Both the position numbers and the translations under genes were made by a program. From Bacteroidota bacterium (GTDB taxonomy: Bacteria > Bacteroidota > Bacteroidia > Bacteroidales > FEN-979), in NCBI GenBank assembly GCA_016868575.1, contig VGGL01000007.1, positions 1 to 52,961 on the forward strand: a DNA stretch of 52,961 nucleotides. The letters run 5' to 3'. Within the stretch, counting starts at the first letter, position 1, and every line of letters starts with the position of its first letter. Below the pieces are notes generated by a model that saw nothing but the letters and a program-made list of their open reading frames with translations, made no database searches and had not been told where the DNA came from. Of the stretch, positions 46,102-52,961 are shown in pieces.

Positions 46102-46878
46102 ATGGAAAAACATGAGATCGTCAAAGACTGGCTTCCGCGATATACCGGAACGGAGATCAAGGACTTCGGGCAATATATTCTGCTGACCAACTTCGGTAAA
46201 TACCTGGAGTTGTTCTGCGCACAATTCCAGGTACCCATCATGGGGGCCGACCGGGCAATGCCGAGTGCGACCGCCGAAAACATCACCCTGATCAACTTTG
46301 GAATGGGAAGCGCCAATGCGGCCACAATCATGGATCTCCTCTCGGCCATCCGGCCCAAAGCCTGCCTTTTTCTTGGCAAATGCGGTGGACTGAAGAAGAA
46401 GAACCAGTTGGGGCACCTGATCCTGCCTATCGCCGCCATCCGGGGAGAAGGAACATCCAATGACTATTTCCCCAAAGAGGTTCCGGCGCTGCCGGCATTC
46501 AGCCTGCAAAAGGCCATATCAACAACCATTCGAGATCATCACATGGACTACTGGACAGGTACGGTCTTCACCACCAACCGAAGGGTTTGGGAACATGATG
46601 AGAAATTCAAGGAACACCTCCGGACAACCCGCGCCATGGCCATCGACCTGGAAACAGCTACCCTTTTTATTGTCGGATTCCACAACGAAATACCCACCGG
46701 CGCCCTCCTCCTCGTCTCCGATCAACCCATGATATCCGAAGGAATTAAAACAGCACGGATGGATAAGATCGTGACTGAAAAATTTGTCGAAAACCACCTC
46801 CAGATCGGTATCGACTCCCTAAAACAATTGATCAATAACGGCCTGACCGTTAAACACCTCAGATTCGACGAATCCTGA
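46102..46878 (+). CDS. amn: AMP nucleosidase
   Basis: This enzyme hydrolyses AMP to adenine and ribose 5-phosphate. It is the short (258-residue) form built on the nucleoside phosphorylase fold, without the extra N-terminal domain of the enterobacterial protein. Visible are the INFGMGSANAATIMDLL segment, FLGKCGG (phosphate/ribose site), AMAIDLETATLF (the conserved base/ribose-binding Glu region) and LVSDQPM with the catalytic Asp. It is 13 bp upstream of holA, so the two are probably co-transcribed. Confidence 0.88.
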   Translation: MEKHEIVKDWLPRYTGTEIKDFGQYILLTNFGKYLELFCAQFQVPIMGADRAMPSATAENITLINFGMGSANAATIMDLLSAIRPKACLFLGKCGGLKKKNQLGHLILPIAAIRGEGTSNDYFPKEVPALPAFSLQKAISTTIRDHHMDYWTGTVFTTNRRVWEHDEKFKEHLRTTRAMAIDLETATLFIVGFHNEIPTGALLLVSDQPMISEGIKTARMDKIVTEKFVENHLQIGIDSLKQLINNGLTVKHLRFDES

Positions 46879-46891
46879 TAGCTCCCCTCCT

Positions 46892-47905
46892 GTGCCCGAG
46901 ATCAAACAAATCACCCAGATCATCTCCGATCTGAATAAAAAGATATACCACCCGGTTTATTTCTTCCAGGGAGAAGAACCATTTTATATCGATTATCTTT
47001 CTGATTTCATGGAGGAGAACATCCTCACGGAAACGGAAAAAGAATTCAATCATTTGGTGGTGTACGGTAAAGACACCACTGCTGTGAACCTGATCAACCT
47101 GGCCAGGCAGTATCCGATGATGTCGAACTTCAAAGTCATCATCGTCAAGGAAGCCCAGCAACTGGATAAGATCGATGCGCTTCAGCCATACATTGAGAAA
47201 CCGCTTACAACGACCATTCTCGTCCTCTGCTATAAATACAAGAAGATCGACAAACGGACCGGCTTTTTCAAATCACTTCAAAAAAACTCGGTGTTCTATG
47301 AATCGTCCAGAATCAGGGATGAAGATGTTCCCGGATGGATCAACCAGTACCTTCGGGAAAGAGGCTATACCATCACGCCGAAAGCATCGCAACTATTGTT
47401 TGAATACCTGGGTAACGAACTTGCCAAGATCGTCAATGAGATCGGCAAGATGATCATCAACATCCCGGCGCCGGCGGAGATCAACGAAAACGATATCGAG
47501 ACCTACATCGGCATCAGCAAAGATTTCAACATCTTTGAGTTGCAAAAAGCCATTGGCAGGAAAGACATCTACAAAGCCAACCAGATCATCAACTACTTTG
47601 CTGATAATCCAAAAAACAACCCGTTAATCAAAACAATCGCTATTCTCTACGCTTATTTTTGCAAGATTCTGATATTCCATCAGCTTGCCGATAAGAACAA
47701 CACCCGGGAAGTGGCGGCAGCGTTATCTGTGAATCCCTATTTTCTGAATGACTATAAAATGGCGGCAAGGAATTACTCATCCGCCAAGCTGGTTCAGATC
47801 ATCTCATTGCTCCGGAAATACGACGGAAAGATCAAGGGGATTGATGCCGGATCAGCTAGTGAAGGGGATCTTTCCCGGGAATTGCTTTTCCATATCTTGC
47901 ATTGA
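46892..47905 (+). CDS. holA: DNA polymerase III subunit delta
   Basis: This is the clamp-loader subunit that opens the beta clamp. The N-terminal part is typical: YHPVYFFQGEEPFYIDYLSD, and the second domain (LSNELAK-like YLGNELAKIVNEIGKM) and third domain (FNIFELQKAIGRKD) follow. It is 337 residues. No ATG fits the N-terminus; the start is a GTG at 46892, reading PEIKQITQII after the initiator. The gene converges with a decayed SDR gene whose remnants run into its 3' end. Confidence 0.9.
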   Translation: MPEIKQITQIISDLNKKIYHPVYFFQGEEPFYIDYLSDFMEENILTETEKEFNHLVVYGKDTTAVNLINLARQYPMMSNFKVIIVKEAQQLDKIDALQPYIEKPLTTTILVLCYKYKKIDKRTGFFKSLQKNSVFYESSRIRDEDVPGWINQYLRERGYTITPKASQLLFEYLGNELAKIVNEIGKMIINIPAPAEINENDIETYIGISKDFNIFELQKAIGRKDIYKANQIINYFADNPKNNPLIKTIAILYAYFCKILIFHQLADKNNTREVAAALSVNPYFLNDYKMAARNYSSAKLVQIISLLRKYDGKIKGIDAGSASEGDLSRELLFHILH

Positions 47906-47941
47906 TCATTCTATCAAAGCTTTTCCTGCCTACCCAACCCA

Positions 47942-48400
47942 TCAGAGAGGGAAACAGCCGGTCAGCAATCCAAAGATGCCCGCTTTGCTTATCGTGTATG
48001 GGATCGCCCCGAGCAGGTTGGTGCGTATAACCGTTTCCCAAACATCGGAAGGATAGGCAGCAGCCGTGCCGCTAACAGCGATTCCGGCCATGTTGAAAAG
48101 ATAATCAATACCGCCATTTTCAGTAGCGAAATGATGTATTACCTGCTCAAAGGCTTCAGGATCGGCGATATCCAGATGATATGTCTGTACCCTCGCACCC
48201 TGTGAATGGATCTTTGCTGCAGTAGCTTCGAGGTTTTCTCGGTGGATGTCGGCCAAAGCAACAGTTGCCTCCTGCCGGCAGAGTATTTCACCGAGCGCAG
48301 CACCTATTCCGGATGCACCGCCTATGATCAGAACCCGTTTTCCACGAAAATGACTATGCGAGATCGAAGAGTTTGTCAATGATTCCCTTGTATTTCTCAC
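47942..48400 (-). pseudogene. decayed short-chain dehydrogenase/reductase (SDR)
   Basis: The N-terminal Rossmann half is intact: VLIIGGASGIGAALGE (cofactor loop), ALADIHRENLE and YLFNMAGIAVSG. After WETVIRTNLLG the frame jumps directly to AIPYTISKAGIFGLL, which contains the catalytic YxxxK. About 30-40 residues normally separating these parts, including the catalytic Ser, are missing. The frame ends ten residues later. A plausible SDR C-terminal piece (MGWVGRKSFDRMINARYGKA) continues in another frame down to about 47880, inside the holA end. At least two deletions are therefore implied. The frame opens with a GTG inside the acyl-CoA ligase gene. Length is about half of a functional SDR. Confidence 0.75.
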
Positions 48401-50123
48401 AGATGAAGTTGCGCTTTAGCTTGAGGGTCGGGGTCAACTCGCCGGTTTCAACGCCCCATTCGGCGGACATGAGCTCAAAGCGCTTGATCTTTTCTGTTTC
48501 ACCAAAAAACGCATTGTATGAATCCACCTCTTTTTGGTAGACTTTTCGAATCCGCTTATCCTGGATCACCTCCACCGGCGATTTGAATTCGATCCCTTTT
48601 TCCTCGCAATGGGCTTTGAGCATGACAAAGTCAGGTACAATGAGGGCGGCAGCGAATTTTTGGTTCTCGCCAACGACGATGATATTCTCGATATATGAAG
48701 ATTCTTTGAATTTATTTTCGATGAGTTGAGGGCTGATGTATTTCCCGAAAGAAGTTTTAAAGATCTCTTTCTTTCGCCCGGTGATACGCAACTGGCCTTC
48801 CGGTTCAATCACCCCAATGTCACCGGTATGGCACCAGCCTTCCGCATCGATGACTTCCCGGGTCATTTCCTCATCTTTATAATAGCCAATCATGGTGTTT
48901 GGGCCACGGGATAAGATCTCTCCATCTTCCGCGATCTTCACTTCAACCCCACGAAGCGGAGGGCCCACGGTACCGAACTTGATCCCGTTTTTCTTGAAGT
49001 TGCTCACAGCGATCACCGGGGAAGTCTCCGTCAAACCGTACCCTTCCATCACCTGGATGCCGGCAGCCCAGAAAATGGTCGACAACCTTGGCTGCAAGGC
49101 TGCACCACCTGAGACGATAAGCCTCAACCGTCCACCCAGGGCTTCCCGCCATTTGCTGAAGACCAACTTATCTGCAAGCTTCAGTCTCAGCAAGTACCAC
49201 CAGCTATTATCATTGAATTTATACTTCAGACCAAGGTTGACGGCCCAGAAAAAGATAAATCGCTTGATCCCATTCAGCTTCAATCCTTTGGAGATGATCT
49301 TGTCGTAGATCTTTTCCAGCAGCCGGGGGACAGTTGTGAGCATATCGGCACTCGTCTCCTTGATATTCTCTGCAATGGTGCCAAGGTTCTCCGCATAATA
49401 TACAGATATGCCTAGATACTGGTACATGTAGTTGAGCATCCGCTCATACACATGACACAGGGGGAGGTAACTGATGGCACGTCCCTCCTCGCCGATCGGC
49501 ACAATATCTGAGGAGGCGATGAAGTTGCTCACCAGGTTGTGGTGCGACAACATGACTCCTTTGGGTTGTCCGGTAGTTCCGGAAGTATAGATGATCGTGG
49601 CTATGGTATCAGGAGTGATGGTGTTTTTGATGACTTCCAGTTTCTCCGCCTGTGGGTTCCTTTTTCCCAACTCAATGAGCTCACTCAGGTGCTTTTTTCC
49701 TTCGGTATCAGAATATGTGTAAACGTCTTTGAGGCTGGGCACTTCCGGTAGAATGTGGTCGATTTTGCGGAGCAGGTCCCAGCCGGAAACAAAGACATAT
49801 TTCACCCCTGCATGATTCAGGATATACTTGTAATCCGACTCACTGATGGTCGGATAGATCGGTACATGAATGGCGCCGATCTGCAGGATGGCCATGTCGA
49901 TGAAGTTCCATTCGGCGCGGTTGGCGCTGATCTGCGCGATCCGGTCACCAGGCTCTACCCCCAGCGAGAGGAACCCGTAACTGATCTCATCAACGATGCG
50001 GATATAATCTTTGATGCTGTATTTCTTCCACTTCCCCACTTCCTTCGAGGCAATAACGTCGTCCTTGGGTTTGAATTTCTCGGCGTAATGGGGAAGAAGG
50101 TCAAAAATCCTCGTAACTTCCAT
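48354..50123 (-). CDS. long-chain fatty acid--CoA ligase (AMP-binding)
   Basis: This 589-residue adenylate-forming enzyme activates fatty acids to acyl-CoA at the membrane. Motifs are IIYTSGTTGQPKGVMLSHHN (about 178-197), YLPLCHVYERML, the VMEGYGLTETSP loop, GWCHTGDIGVIE and RKKEIFKTSFGKYISPQ. The GYGLTE and long-chain-type linker support long- rather than short-chain substrate. The stop overlaps the 5' part of the SDR pseudogene. Its TACCTTTG -7 element is at 50156-50163. Confidence 0.92.
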   Translation of the reverse strand: MEVTRIFDLLPHYAEKFKPKDDVIASKEVGKWKKYSIKDYIRIVDEISYGFLSLGVEPGDRIAQISANRAEWNFIDMAILQIGAIHVPIYPTISESDYKYILNHAGVKYVFVSGWDLLRKIDHILPEVPSLKDVYTYSDTEGKKHLSELIELGKRNPQAEKLEVIKNTITPDTIATIIYTSGTTGQPKGVMLSHHNLVSNFIASSDIVPIGEEGRAISYLPLCHVYERMLNYMYQYLGISVYYAENLGTIAENIKETSADMLTTVPRLLEKIYDKIISKGLKLNGIKRFIFFWAVNLGLKYKFNDNSWWYLLRLKLADKLVFSKWREALGGRLRLIVSGGAALQPRLSTIFWAAGIQVMEGYGLTETSPVIAVSNFKKNGIKFGTVGPPLRGVEVKIAEDGEILSRGPNTMIGYYKDEEMTREVIDAEGWCHTGDIGVIEPEGQLRITGRKKEIFKTSFGKYISPQLIENKFKESSYIENIIVVGENQKFAAALIVPDFVMLKAHCEEKGIEFKSPVEVIQDKRIRKVYQKEVDSYNAFFGETEKIKRFELMSAEWGVETGELTPTLKLKRNFICEKYKGIIDKLFDLA

Positions 50124-50155
50124 GCAGTTTTTTCTTTTCTTTTTCGTATAACGAA

Positions 50156-50163
50156 CAAAGGTA
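50156..50163 (-). promoter_or_regulatory. -7 element of acyl-CoA ligase promoter
   Basis: The minus strand reads TACCTTTG, 33 bases before the ATG. Confidence 0.55.
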
Positions 50164-50209
50164 ATACATTTTTCAAAAGAATGTTCCCTGCGCCTCCGCG
50201 TGTCCGCGG

Positions 50210-50968
50210 TTATTTCCGATGAATCACCGTTGCGCTGGCCTGAGCCGTTGGCATCAGCACCAGGTCATTGATATTCACATGACCAGGCAGGGAAGCAGCA
50301 AAATACACAACCTCCGCCACATCTTCCGCCCGGAGCGGCGCAAAACCCGTATAGACCTTTTCCGCCCGCTCCCGATCCCCCTTGAACCGCACCAGAGAAA
50401 ACTCGGTAACCGCTGCCCCCGGACAGACCTGCGTCACCTTGATCCCATGCGCAACCAGATCAATCCGCATCCCCTTTGAGATGGCATCCACCGCGAACTT
50501 TGAACCACAATAAACCGCTCCATTCGGGTAGGCCTCCTTCCCCGCTACCGATCCGATATTGATCACATGCCCCTTTTTCCGTGTTACCATCAACGGAACA
50601 ATATTCCTGGAAACATATAACAAACCCTTAACATTGGTATCGATCATCCGTTCCCAGTCATCCACCACCCCTTCATGGATCGGATTCAACCCCACTGCCA
50701 GTCCGGCGTTATTGACCAGCACGTCGATCTTCCTCCACTTCCCCTTCAATTCGCTTACCGCTTTTTCAACCTCATTCAGTCTTCTGACATCATACCCCTG
50801 CACCAATACCTCTGTTTTGCTTCTCTTCCGAAGCTTTTCCGCCAGCTTTTCCAGCAGATCCTTTCGTCTACCGGTGATGATGATATCAAATCCTTCCGCA
50901 GCGAACTTTTCGGCAATGGCCTTCCCAAAGCCACTGCTGGCGCCGGTGATGTAAACGAGCTTCTTCAT
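50210..50968 (-). CDS. SDR-family NAD(P)-dependent oxidoreductase (YdfG-like)
   Basis: This 252-residue cytosolic oxidoreductase starts MKKLVYITGASSGFGKAIAE (cofactor loop at about 8-14). It has TGRRKDLLEKL (Arg pair suggesting NADP), VNNAGLAVG, INIGSVAGKEAYPNG with the catalytic Ser, and YCGSKFAVDAI with the catalytic Tyr and Lys. This pattern fits the 3-hydroxy acid / L-allo-threonine dehydrogenase group, but substrate is inferred. It is complete, unlike the SDR remnant 2 kb away, and they are not close copies. Confidence 0.9.
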   Translation of the reverse strand: MKKLVYITGASSGFGKAIAEKFAAEGFDIIITGRRKDLLEKLAEKLRKRSKTEVLVQGYDVRRLNEVEKAVSELKGKWRKIDVLVNNAGLAVGLNPIHEGVVDDWERMIDTNVKGLLYVSRNIVPLMVTRKKGHVINIGSVAGKEAYPNGAVYCGSKFAVDAISKGMRIDLVAHGIKVTQVCPGAAVTEFSLVRFKGDRERAEKVYTGFAPLRAEDVAEVVYFAASLPGHVNINDLVLMPTAQASATVIHRK

Positions 50969-50993
50969 GATGTTTTAATTATCATTATGCTTC

Positions 50994-51001
50994 CAAAGGT
51001 A
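50994..51001 (-). promoter_or_regulatory. -7 element of SDR promoter
   Basis: The minus strand reads TACCTTTG, 26 bases before the ATG. Confidence 0.55.
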
Positions 51002-51030
51002 TCAAACTTGAGGATATCATCAGCTCCCCC

Positions 51031-51160
51031 TTTAGCGCCCTTTGCGCAGGACTTGGAGAACTTTGTGGTTAAAGAAACCGACTTAATTGCCACTAAGTCA
51101 CCAATACACAAAATTTCACAAACAATTTGGTGATTTTTCGTGTTTCCGTGCTTTGGTGGC
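51031..51160. repeat. degenerate TTTGTGGT-type intergenic repeats, no gene inside
   Basis: The first part (51031-51075) includes AACTTTGTGGTTAAAG, like the GxxExxY cassette ends. The second part is an imperfect inverted pair ending in CTTTGGTGGC, with only about 10 bp between the arms. Confidence 0.6.
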
Positions 51161-51285
51161 AAAAAAAAGTGCCCGAAGAACCTTTTCCCGCAGTTTTTCA
51201 AAATCTCTTGATTTTTATTTGGCAACCAGTCTGTTTTCATAAATACTTTACTTTCAGTAAAATAATAAAACAGGAATCAGGAAAC

Positions 51286-51321
51286 ATTCCGGAAATCCGG
51301 AATAAAAAAAACGGAAATCCG
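51286..51321. promoter_or_regulatory. candidate operator: two CGGAAATCCG palindromes
   Basis: ATTCCGGA-AA-TCCGGAAT (51286-51303) is a perfect 8-bp inverted repeat. The shorter CGGA-AA-TCCG core recurs at 51312-51321. Centres are 22 bp apart (about two helical turns), and the second site touches the -33 TTG of the downstream promoter. This is typical placement for a dimeric regulator, possibly the LuxR-type protein encoded next. Confidence 0.6.
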
Positions 51322-51347
51322 CAATTGACAAGTTGCTATTTCTTATG

Positions 51348-51355
51348 TATCTTTG
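51348..51355 (+). promoter_or_regulatory. promoter of the LuxR-type regulator
   Basis: The -7 element TATCTTTG has a TTG at 51325-51327, 20 bp upstream. Confidence 0.65.
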
Positions 51356-51416
51356 GGGGCATATTTAATAAATCACCCTGACAATTCTCTAATAACAGAA
51401 ACGAAAACCCGCCTAC

Positions 51417-52088
51417 ATGGTAAGCCAAGATAAGAATTACCAGATTATGATCCTGGAGGAATCCGATTGTTTCTATCAGGGGATCAAAGCCTGGCTCAGC
51501 AATTATCCTGAGATTACCATGTATCCGGAGATCCTGGGCTGGGACTCCCTGCAGCGCGAAGCACCAAAACTTGATGGCACGATCGTGATCACCTTGATGC
51601 ACTGGATCCATTTCCATCCCGGGTTTAAGGAGTTCGGTTCATTTCTTGAAAAGCATGGGCACAGCAAAGTACTTTGTTTTGTCATACCCTGTCCGCAGTT
51701 TGTGATCGAGCAATTCATCGCCACCGGGATACGCGGATTTATTGACTGGTCGGCAAAAGCAGATGATTTTGTCGCTGCTGTAAAAGATGTTGCTGCCGGC
51801 AGGCTCTATGTCTCCGCCAGGCTGCCGGATCAGAAGCTAAAAACTGAAAATCATAACCATGCCATCCATCCCCCAGCCGGTCTCGGCCTGACAAAAAGGG
51901 AGATGGAGGTGCTGTGCCTGATCTGCCAGGGACACTCCAGCAAAGAGATCGGTGAGCAGCTCTCCATCAGAAAACGAACTGTTGACGGCTACCGGGCAAA
52001 CCACCTTAGCAAGTTCGGCACCCATAACAGTGCGGGGATGGTCAGGATGGTGATGGATAATCATTTCATCCCTGGCAATCCGAAGTAA
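51417..52088 (+). CDS. LuxR-type regulator with degenerate receiver domain
   Basis: This 223-residue DNA-binding regulator has a C-terminal LuxR/NarL helix-turn-helix (about 158-218: LTKREMEVLCLICQGHSSKEIGEQ, quoted here in outline, then RTVDGYRANHLSKFG). The N-terminal 130 residues align with a receiver domain, but its chemistry is missing. The acidic pair is Glu-Glu (MILEESD), the strand that should end in the phosphorylated Asp reads GTIVITLMHW, and the conserved Lys after GIRGFID is absent. It should therefore act without canonical phosphorylation. No kinase is adjacent. Its promoter carries two operator-like palindromes. Confidence 0.8.
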   Translation: MVSQDKNYQIMILEESDCFYQGIKAWLSNYPEITMYPEILGWDSLQREAPKLDGTIVITLMHWIHFHPGFKEFGSFLEKHGHSKVLCFVIPCPQFVIEQFIATGIRGFIDWSAKADDFVAAVKDVAAGRLYVSARLPDQKLKTENHNHAIHPPAGLGLTKREMEVLCLICQGHSSKEIGEQLSIRKRTVDGYRANHLSKFGTHNSAGMVRMVMDNHFIPGNPK

Positions 52089-52263
52089 TTCTTGCAACAG
52101 AAATTGTAATTATGCCTTCATCTGGGTATTTTTATTAAGGCACAAACACATGATTTTTTAGGCATAAATACTCTGAGCGAAATAGAGTTTTCAATATATT
52201 TTTAAGGCTTGAAATTGTATATCCGTCTCCTGAAAATTCAAGATCACTTTAAAAATAAATAGT
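52089..52263. other. leader region with two alternative stems
   Basis: TTATGCCT (52110-52117) can pair with AGGCATAA (52160-52167). The overlapping TGCCTT (52113-52118) can pair with AAGGCA (52137-52142). The two pairings exclude each other. There is no TAnnTTTG box and no gene. Confidence 0.3.
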
Positions 52264-52961
52264 ATGAAAAAGGTTATTTTTCTTTTAGTAGGTGTTTTGT
52301 TGGCCATTTTTACTATTGCACAGGGGCCACAGGCTTTCAAATACCAATCCCTTGTAAGGGATAATGCTGGTAACTTACTGACAAGCCAGAATGTCTCATT
52401 CCGGATGTCAATTATTCGTGGACCAATACCTGGTCTCGTAGTTTATACCGAAATACATGTTGTTTTAGCCAATGCTTTTGGATTAGCAAATCTTGAGATA
52501 GGAAGGGGAACACCTGCAATTGGGAGTTTCGCTATGATTGATTGGTCTGCATCACCATTTTATTTAAAAACAGAGGTTGACATAATGGGTGGTTCTTCGT
52601 TTGTTGATATGGGTACATCCGAATTATTAAGTGTTCCTTATGCATTCTATACTGATGCTGCAATTTCATCATTTGAATTGAAAGATTCTGATGGTGATAC
52701 GAAAGTTCAGGTTGAAAAAAACCCTGATGAAGACATCATCAGGTTTGATATGAATGGACAGGAATACTGGTAGATGAACAGGGAAAAACTTGAATCGACC
52801 GGCGAGGGGCGAACCGTTTTAATTGGTAAAGGGGCTGGCGAGAAAATTTCTGTACCACAAAGCAAGGGTATGAAGCCCTTTACGAAAATATTTTCAGGAT
52901 CGAGAAATACTGCCATAGGAACAATGGCTTTGGGGTTGTAATCGGTAATTACAAATGCAAG
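52264..52961 (+). pseudogene. broken secreted tail-fibre-like protein gene, cut by window end
   Basis: The intact 5' part encodes 169 residues: a signal peptide (MKKVIFLLVGVLLAIF..AQ) and an N-terminal domain (FKYQSLVRDNAGNLLTSQNVSF, ending SVPYAFYTDAA) of the kind that starts tail-fibre-like secreted proteins, also seen at 33898 and 27210. A TAG at 52771 interrupts it. In the same frame the family text resumes at once (MNREKLESTGEGRTVLIGKGAGE), then shifts: GYEALYEN is in a second frame and SRNTAIGTMAL back in the first. A nonsense codon plus frame changes indicate decay. The 3' end is beyond the window, so some changes could be assembly errors at a contig edge. Confidence 0.65.

Larger units (their letters stand above)
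50969..51416. other. 448-bp intergenic region with promoters, repeats and operator-like palindromes
   Basis: No gene is seen. In order it holds: the SDR promoter (50994-51001); a degenerate repeat with the TTTGTGGTTAA ending (51031-51075); an imperfect inverted repeat pair (51090-51120 and 51130-51160, about 22 of 31 positions); a TTTACT/AGTAAA hairpin (51247-51261); two CGGAAATCCG palindromes (51286-51303 and 51312-51321); and the response-regulator promoter (51348-51355). Confidence 0.7.

Overview
The window looks like a chromosomal segment of a Bacteroidota bacterium, probably an anaerobic or facultative relative of the Bacteroidales. The evidence is: (i) the Bacteroidota -7 promoter element TAnnTTTG upstream of about fifteen genes; (ii) genes of families largely confined to the phylum (DUF3822 next to rsmD, DUF2795, a fused gamma/alpha KorA, an alaS / M23 peptidase / MerR neighbourhood); (iii) large secreted beta-propeller, PKD and tail-fibre-like proteins; (iv) 2-oxoacid:ferredoxin chemistry beside a small ferredoxin. 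Genes are dense on both strands. No rRNA, tRNA or CRISPR was seen.

Layout. 0.1-3.9 kb: a small unknown protein, korB-korA, and a divergent 2[4Fe-4S] ferredoxin. 3.9-7.9 kb: lpxH, a PolB-type exonuclease, two GxxExxY genes each bounded by imperfect inverted repeats with a NUDIX gene between them, and mnmD. 7.9-14.3 kb: a fused alpha/beta E1 dehydrogenase and, from a divergent promoter, a giant secreted PKD/CUB protein. 14.4-22.2 kb: a tightly packed minus-strand lanthipeptide-type maturation and export operon (lanC, split lanB N-part, split lanB C-part, C39-peptidase ABC exporter, HlyD adaptor, then an overlapping alkyltransferase-like gene) with no recognisable precursor peptide. 22.3-26.4 kb: merR, M23 peptidase, divergent alaS. 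26.4-37.1 kb: five secreted-protein genes in a row on the minus strand; three share a short C-terminal module. 37.3-41.9 kb: a membrane protein, then an aminotransferase, pckA, PduO-type adenosyltransferase and a DUF2795 protein. 41.9-46.0 kb: an ABC-2 exporter pair, rsmD, DUF3822 and an HsdR_N-like protein. 46.1-51.0 kb: AMP nucleosidase, holA, a decayed SDR gene, an acyl-CoA ligase and an intact SDR. 51.4-53.0 kb: a LuxR-type regulator with a degenerate receiver, and a broken tail-fibre-like gene running off the window.

How the genes work together. The central-metabolism genes (KorAB/ferredoxin, E1 oxoacid dehydrogenase, aminotransferase, PEP carboxykinase, cobalamin adenosyltransferase) fit amino-acid and 2-oxoacid fermentation with C4/propionate metabolism. 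The lan genes would dehydrate, cyclise, cleave and export a double-glycine-leader peptide encoded elsewhere. The secreted proteins are probably surface or extracellular factors.

The main unexplained structures are non-coding: a 32-bp motif (29/32 identical) immediately upstream of both mnmD and the lan operon; inverted-repeat-bounded GxxExxY cassettes; strictly heptad-phased intergenic arrays at gene 3' ends; an octamer plus 19-mer array reaching the pduO start codon; and a candidate palindromic operator before the atypical response regulator.
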